A DNA stretch of 64,000 nucleotides, from the IMG/VR virus record IMGVR_UViG_3300020055_000003, positions 124,001-188,000 of that record. One strand, given 5' to 3'. Both the position numbers and the translations under genes were made by a program. This stretch comes from a virus. Under the pieces are notes generated by a model. It was not told the origin of the DNA. It saw only the letters and a program-made list of their open reading frames with translations, and did no database searches. Positions 60,101-64,000 of this stretch are shown one piece after another; the first letter of the stretch is position 1; each line of letters begins with the position of its first letter.

Positions 60101-62832
60101 CGCAGATAACAACCATATCTTCTAACTCTATAGACATTTCAGAGATAGAATCTATTATTCCGGCCGAAGATGTTTCAGATATTTCTTTAGATTCAAATTT
60201 AGAACAAGGAGAAGAAGTAGATGCTCAAATCCAGTCTGTAGCAAGCGCTGAGGTGCGCGAAGATGTTGCTGAAGCGGGAACTGCATCAGAAGATATCTCT
60301 GTAGATAACGATGTGGCTGCAGCGTCTAACGCCGATACTGCTGTTGATAATAGTTTAGAAATTATACTTTCGACTGATGATAGTTTGGACGACCAACTCA
60401 CATCTGGGACGGTTACGGATGAAATTTTAGATTCTTCATTAGAACTTTCTACAAATTTAGATGATACTACAGATCAAGCAATACTTCAAACACCACCAGT
60501 TGATGATACTACAGATCAAGCAATACTTCAAACACCACCAGTTGATGATACTACAGATCAAGCAATACTTCAAACACCACCAGTTGATGAAAGCGAAGAT
60601 CAAGCAATACTTCAAATACCACCAGTTGATGAAAGCGAAGATGTTCAACAACCCATTGTAGTTACAGCAGAAACAGATATTAATGAAGATGCAGATTCAT
60701 TCATAGGTGCAGATATAGCAATAGATGATACAGATTCTTTAGTTACTGCAAAAGAAGAATCCGTAGACAGTACAGAATCTATAGATGCTGGAGAAGATCC
60801 TTCAATTGATACTTCTGTTGTTTCTATTGTTTCTGACGAAACATCAGAAGATAATACAATTCCTGTTGTGACAGCTGTGGAAGATGAAGTCGAAGAACCT
60901 ACAATTTCTACAAAATCTGAAAATGATAGTATTGATTCTGAAATTGTTTCTTCAGCTCAATCAGAAATTCCTAATGACGAAGCTGATTTTATAGAGACTG
61001 GAGTTGACCCCAGTGAAGATCAGAGTTTGGAATTTACTCTTCAAACAGATTCTAATGTTGATTTTACTTCACCTCTTCCAGTTTCAGAAGATGATTTAAT
61101 TCCAGACACTGAAAATATTATTTCGCAACAAGATACAAATATTGACCTTACAGATAGTGTGTCTCCTAATATTGACGAACCAACAGATGAGACTGTTCCA
61201 GTATTAGCACAAGAAGATGTTAGAACTGATCTTACAGATAGTGTATCTCCTAATATTGATGAACCAACAGACGAGACTCTTCCAGTATTAGCACAAGAAG
61301 ATATTAGAACTGATGATAGTGATTTCGTGGAATCGCAAACCGATCTGCGGCCTGATGAGACAAGTCCAGTTACGGCTCAATTCGATGAGACAATTGATAA
61401 TGATTCAGCACCAGATTCGCAAACCGATCCACGGCCCGATGAGACAAGCCCTGTCACAACTCAATTCGATGAGACAATTGATAATGATTCAGCACCAGAT
61501 TCGCAAGTAGATGATCAGCCCGATGAGACAAGTCCTGTCACAACTCAATTCGATGAGACAATTGATAATGATTCAGCGCTAGATCCTCAAGTAGATGATC
61601 GGCCTGATGAGACAAGTCCAGTTACGGCTCAGTTTGATGAGACAATTGATAATGATTCAGCGCTAGATCCCCAAGTAGATGATCGGCCTGATGAGACAAG
61701 TCCAGTTACGGCTCAATTTGATGAAAGTTTAGATGATACTGACCCAACTATAGTTCAATCTGACCTCATAGAAGAAGATACAATAAATCAAAATGGCGGC
61801 GAAAACCTTGAAATAGATGATACAGATATTTCTACTCTAAATGAAACTCCAGAAATTGATGATACAGATGCTGTTCCAACTGCTGAAAATTCTGTCGAAA
61901 TAGAAGAAATTGTTTTAGATTCGAGTTCAGAGGTGCCGGTAGATGCGGATATTGATTTATCTGGAATCGAAGATACCGTAACAGATCAGGACACTCCAAA
62001 TCGTATAAGCGATGATGTAAGTTTGGATGACCCTCTAATATTGGAGCCATCAGTAGACGATACAACTGATGATGCTGTTGTATTTTCTAAAAATGACGAT
62101 ACTGTAGATGATGATGCAATAATATCAATTATTGAAACAGATCTTATTGATGATACTGAAATAAATTTAGGATTTACTGATGATATTCTAACAGACCAAG
62201 ACACTCCAACTATCGGGGTGGATGATGAATTAGGAGATGAGGATGTTGTATTTGTAACTTCGACAGACGATACGATAGATGATGCTGTTATTGTAGAAAC
62301 GATAGTAGATGATACGATAGATGATGCTGTTATTGTAGAAACGGCAGTAGACGATACAACTGATGATGCTGTTATTCTAGAAACAGCAGTAGATGATACA
62401 AATGATGAACAATTACAAGTAGGTGCAACAACTGATGATACGGCAGATCAAGAAACTCGGCCGAGACTTAGTGTTACTATAGAAACAGATTCGCAAATAG
62501 TTCTTAGATCTGGTACAGATGAAACTGATACCGAAGCATTGGTTTCAGTAGTTCCAGATGAAGATCCAGTCCAAGCACCAAACATTCCTAAGCCTCCGGC
62601 TGAAGAACCTGTAGAAGAACCTCCTATTTCAAAGCCAGGCGAAGATACATTACCAGAATTAGCTCCACCGATTAGTGAAGGTTTGGATGATTTTAATAGA
62701 GAAAAAGGAATAATTATAATGAGAACTGGAGAAGATAGGTTGTATGCGTTAACTCCTGTTTTTGATAGCGTAAAAAATAGAAATATTGGTCCGTTTATTG
62801 ATAGACGCGATTCAGATAGATATTTTGGATAA
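57199..62832 (+). CDS. Giant acidic 14-residue-repeat protein (1,877 aa)
   Basis: The ATG at 57199 (MSVVNIFLFRDIVKVK) is chosen over a TTG at 57184 inside the terminator. Residues 1-130 form a beta-rich head with SNPGTPTDGQEISEGN. Residues 250-431 are 13 consecutive 14-residue repeats such as TLEETESTSITETS. Residues about 432-600 are helical (LLEQIKNELQELTETKQ). Residues about 607-1,785 are about 84 further 14-residue repeats, nearly gap-free, with Asp/Glu at positions 3-4 and Asp at 7, for example PVDDTTDQAILQTP. The Pro-rich end leads to a conserved-looking tail (LDDFNREKGIIIMRTGEDRL, DRRDSDRYFG). There is no signal peptide or enzyme motif. It is probably an extended virion appendage or spacer encoded with the fibres; family not recognised. 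Confidence 0.8.
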   Translation: MSVVNIFLFRDIVKVKIGIGSPSNPGTPTDGQEISEGNITYVYNASTTNWDITTKTNQVFVSGLSSAITINFSAGDIIKNGNSVGTSTTVDNGDTVRLSVTSPVLNTVNNYTFTADSTTLEFNVELNDPVTANYDVEKAETISNNDDLEKEDENVNLISGATENLFQNIAKQTQTTERDALIVKDTIEKYVQERVGSNLLEPDFADIDIITEIAKLEGINLEFIADIETITLRDFILAYLQDTELKTLEYTPTEETVEEKSQESIEEEETLQTSETEKSEVLETISTTDASLLETSDSDSLLETNLIEDSETITSLETASAEITEIISAKDAEINNVTDTIETTQTSTFEDIEEISSQETSTLEETETITTSETDKAEETEFVSFTETSTLEETESTSITETSTLEETESTSITETSTLEEVEDVSFTNIEADEVLEQANLLEQIKNELQELTETKQSEILSELENIFLNNLENFSEQITVDFISQNLADILEKENLSVPEFNSFEELQQFLQNELDSTTEITSLRQLNLGEIDEIISVSLQETFTDSVVDSLLDTPINEIIDSVEFADPNILNEIETFIETNFPQASIEETTTFIEPRESSNEAETVEAQEKITGATELVSGVDDTDDSSVSSAVSTDTSVEDSSLENAANPDQTEDFIPVSGVSETTIPETETSESEDSYEFEKFSDEEINEVKEIETTSTDEINDTRELESSTPDESENLRELDFGSDSDVVETQEKITGAVELVSGSDDTEDSSQPTAVSTEGTEDSSQPTAVSTEGTEDSSQPTAVSTEGTEDSSQPTAVSTEGTEDFIQPPSIGSEETEEESQKTDISTSETIDSGLISVVGSDGIVEDSQKTINNSDDAVDTVQTSVIASEDEEEDSQQITVNSNDAVDTSQIIVVASEDEEEDSQQITVNSNDAVDTVQTSVIASEDEEEDSQQITVNSNDAVDTVQTSVIASEDEEEAAQITTISSNSIDISEIESIIPAEDVSDISLDSNLEQGEEVDAQIQSVASAEVREDVAEAGTASEDISVDNDVAAASNADTAVDNSLEIILSTDDSLDDQLTSGTVTDEILDSSLELSTNLDDTTDQAILQTPPVDDTTDQAILQTPPVDDTTDQAILQTPPVDESEDQAILQIPPVDESEDVQQPIVVTAETDINEDADSFIGADIAIDDTDSLVTAKEESVDSTESIDAGEDPSIDTSVVSIVSDETSEDNTIPVVTAVEDEVEEPTISTKSENDSIDSEIVSSAQSEIPNDEADFIETGVDPSEDQSLEFTLQTDSNVDFTSPLPVSEDDLIPDTENIISQQDTNIDLTDSVSPNIDEPTDETVPVLAQEDVRTDLTDSVSPNIDEPTDETLPVLAQEDIRTDDSDFVESQTDLRPDETSPVTAQFDETIDNDSAPDSQTDPRPDETSPVTTQFDETIDNDSAPDSQVDDQPDETSPVTTQFDETIDNDSALDPQVDDRPDETSPVTAQFDETIDNDSALDPQVDDRPDETSPVTAQFDESLDDTDPTIVQSDLIEEDTINQNGGENLEIDDTDISTLNETPEIDDTDAVPTAENSVEIEEIVLDSSSEVPVDADIDLSGIEDTVTDQDTPNRISDDVSLDDPLILEPSVDDTTDDAVVFSKNDDTVDDDAIISIIETDLIDDTEINLGFTDDILTDQDTPTIGVDDELGDEDVVFVTSTDDTIDDAVIVETIVDDTIDDAVIVETAVDDTTDDAVILETAVDDTNDEQLQVGATTDDTADQETRPRLSVTIETDSQIVLRSGTDETDTEALVSVVPDEDPVQAPNIPKPPAEEPVEEPPISKPGEDTLPELAPPISEGLDDFNREKGIIIMRTGEDRLYALTPVFDSVKNRNIGPFIDRRDSDRYFG
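58360..58461 (+). repeat. 42-bp tandem repeat, first array of the repeat protein
   Basis: Two nearly identical 42-base units (58360-58401, 58402-58443) plus a partial third encode TSTLEETESTSITE in register with the 14-residue array. Confidence 0.85.
59458..59634 (+). repeat. Four identical 42-bp tandem repeats
   Basis: Four identical 42-base units (59458-59625) plus a 9-base partial unit encode TEDSSQPTAVSTEG. Base identity across copies indicates recent duplication or gene conversion. Confidence 0.95.
59782..60117 (+). repeat. 84-bp tandem repeats (two 14-residue units each)
   Basis: Four copies start at 59782, 59866, 59950 and 60034. Each encodes NSNDAVDTVQTSVI followed by ASEDEEEDSQQITV; the last copy is degenerate at its end. 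Confidence 0.92.
60460..60627 (+). repeat. 42-bp tandem repeats encoding DDTTDQAILQTPPV
   Basis: Three identical copies (60460-60585) are followed by a diverged fourth (60586-60627, DESEDQAILQIPPV). Confidence 0.95.
61351..61722 (+). repeat. 84-bp tandem repeats encoding PDETSPVTAQFDET units
   Basis: About 4.4 copies of an 84-base unit run through this segment. Copies differ by a few substitutions, for example QTDPRP versus QVDDRP. Confidence 0.92.
62263..62415 (+). repeat. 42-bp tandem repeats near the end of the repeat protein
   Basis: Three copies (62263-62304, 62305-62346, 62347-62388) and a partial fourth encode DDTIDDAVIVET-type units. Confidence 0.9.
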
Positions 62833-62838
62833 TTAATA

Positions 62839-64000
62839 ATGCCTCAGGTACAAATACGTGGCGGAACAAAAGTTCAAGCCAGAACAAGAAGGATAGATAA
62901 TATAATTTTCGATTCTGTGGCCGAAGTTACGGTGCAGTATGTAAATTATTATTATGATGAGTCAAAAGAAAAAAATATTGCCCTTGAAAAGTTAAGAACC
63001 TCAATCACATTTGAAACTATCACTTCAAAGTTAGAATATAATCATTTAGAATTAGATTTTTTAGAAGGAACCACTAGTCCATATGTTCCAATTGGTACAG
63101 AAAGTATGGAAAAATTTGCAACCGTTTCTGCGCCCCCTATAGATTATGTGGCAATACATAATGAATTTTTGCCAGGAAAGTTTGTAAGTTCTAAAAATCA
63201 TAGAGAAAGATTTTCTGGAGATGATTCTAGCAGATTTGTTGTGCTTGATGATAATTTTAGAAAAACTGCTACTATGCCATTACGGCACGTACACACTTTA
63301 AATAATCCTAATGATTCTGGGCCGGGGGATGCGTTTCATTTTTCCATTTTATCTAGAAATATACTTACAGAAAATCCCAAGGTTAGAGTTAGTGTTTACA
63401 GAAGCACTTTGGAGTATGAAGATGCAATTGAAAATTTGGATGAATTTCAAAGAGGCTTGTCGTCTGTATTCGTTCAAAGCTTTGATTATTCGATTGAGGG
63501 TGTTGGATGGAATAGATTTGTAATAAATTTAAGAACTTTAAACATACCTATTGGTAACTGCTTGTTGTGGTTTGTTATTGAAAGATTGCCAATTATAATT
63601 GAAAATCCATTTGATATTCCTTCTGGAGAATATAATGAATCATTTAATGAAACTAATATACAAATAGAAACTATCGTTGATGATAATTCTGAAACTAAAA
63701 TTTATAGATTTTTAAGTTCTATAGATGATTGGATTGATAATGACACATTAACAACTAGGCCCTTTTCTATTCAAATAAATGGAGTCGATTTAACTTTAGA
63801 TGTTGATTTTTCATATCAATTATTTAAACATAGAGAAACTATACGAAAATTAGAAATAACATTTTCTGACGATGTTCTTCCATTAACTCAGGAAGGCGAA
63901 CTTTCATCTTTCTCAGGAGTTCTTACAGTTGAGCCTAGAACAACAGGTGTTAATTCTTATGCTATTTTATCGAATTGGTATAAATTTTCACACGGCGCAA
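62839..64000 (+). CDS. Beta-rich hypothetical virion protein, 3' end outside the window
   Basis: The ATG at 62839 lies six bases after the previous stop, and the frame stays open to the window edge (387 codons). The product begins MPQVQIRGGTKVQARTRRID and is beta-rich, with FHFSILSRNI and LRHVHTLNNPNDSGPGDAF in the first half and repeated acidic loops later. No enzyme motif or signal peptide is seen. Proximity to the repeat protein suggests a fibre or appendage component. Family not recognised. Confidence 0.7.
   Translation, partial: MPQVQIRGGTKVQARTRRIDNIIFDSVAEVTVQYVNYYYDESKEKNIALEKLRTSITFETITSKLEYNHLELDFLEGTTSPYVPIGTESMEKFATVSAPPIDYVAIHNEFLPGKFVSSKNHRERFSGDDSSRFVVLDDNFRKTATMPLRHVHTLNNPNDSGPGDAFHFSILSRNILTENPKVRVSVYRSTLEYEDAIENLDEFQRGLSSVFVQSFDYSIEGVGWNRFVINLRTLNIPIGNCLLWFVIERLPIIIENPFDIPSGEYNESFNETNIQIETIVDDNSETKIYRFLSSIDDWIDNDTLTTRPFSIQINGVDLTLDVDFSYQLFKHRETIRKLEITFSDDVLPLTQEGELSSFSGVLTVEPRTTGVNSYAILSNWYKFSHGA

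Overview
The window is a 64-kb piece of an AT-rich, T4-type (contractile-tailed) bacteriophage genome. The syntenic blocks gp33-gp59-gp32 and gp48/gp53/gp27/gp5/gp25/gp6/gp7/gp8 identify it as T4-like. The mix of small accessory genes (PhoH, FmdB-type zinc ribbon, MGME1-like nuclease, SET protein, giant DUF4815-type virion proteins) is of the kind seen in marine T4-like cyanophages and SAR11 phages. Two independent clues point to an alphaproteobacterial host: a circularly permuted two-piece tmRNA (alphaproteobacterial architecture, encoded tag ANDNFAPSEFALAA) and a DUF1127 protein. Placing it with marine phages of SAR11 or Rhodobacterales hosts is inference.

Layout. Bases 1-6.9 kb are an accessory region: overlapping small ORFs, six tRNA genes (Arg-UCU, Gly-UCC, Pro-UGG, Asn-GUU, Thr-UGU, Leu-UAA), two unassigned structured-RNA candidates between the tRNAs, a SET-domain protein, a Mom-like DNA-modification protein, an M15-type endolysin, the tmRNA, and a tiny secreted protein resembling an outer-membrane beta-barrel. 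Bases 6.5-12.5 kb hold FmdB-like, PhoH-like and PD-(D/E)XK nuclease genes, two mini membrane proteins, then gp33-gp59 behind a consensus sigma70-type promoter overlapped by a perfect 15-bp inverted repeat, then gp32 behind its own promoter and followed by a strong terminator, then a DUF1127 pair.

Bases 12.5-18.3 kb are a minus-strand late operon (in transcription order gp4, an unassigned protein, gp54-like, gp26 with an apparent -1 frameshift into a C-terminal extension, an EF-hand-like membrane protein, and a gp29-like tape measure). From 18.3 kb to the end the plus strand carries late virion genes: tail-tube cap gp48, wedge gp53, hub gp27, hub/needle gp5 with two predicted cell-wall hydrolase domains, wedge proteins gp25, gp6, gp7 (very large, with a LamG-like domain) and gp8, a 2,321-residue DUF4815-like protein, a fibre, a glycine-rich adhesin-like protein, three paralogous virion proteins, and a 1,877-residue acidic protein containing about 97 copies of a 14-residue repeat. 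T4-type late promoters (TATAAATA) sit just upstream of the 18.3, 32.4, 48.3 and 52.6 kb genes.

The genes work together as the replication/late-transcription switch (gp59, gp32, gp33), tail baseplate assembly, and a host-facing fibre array. The most notable non-standard elements are the phage-borne permuted tmRNA, the 14-residue repeat protein, the gp26 frameshift, the dual-hydrolase gp5, and the structured intergenic RNAs among the tRNAs. No integrase, insertion sequence or CRISPR array was seen.
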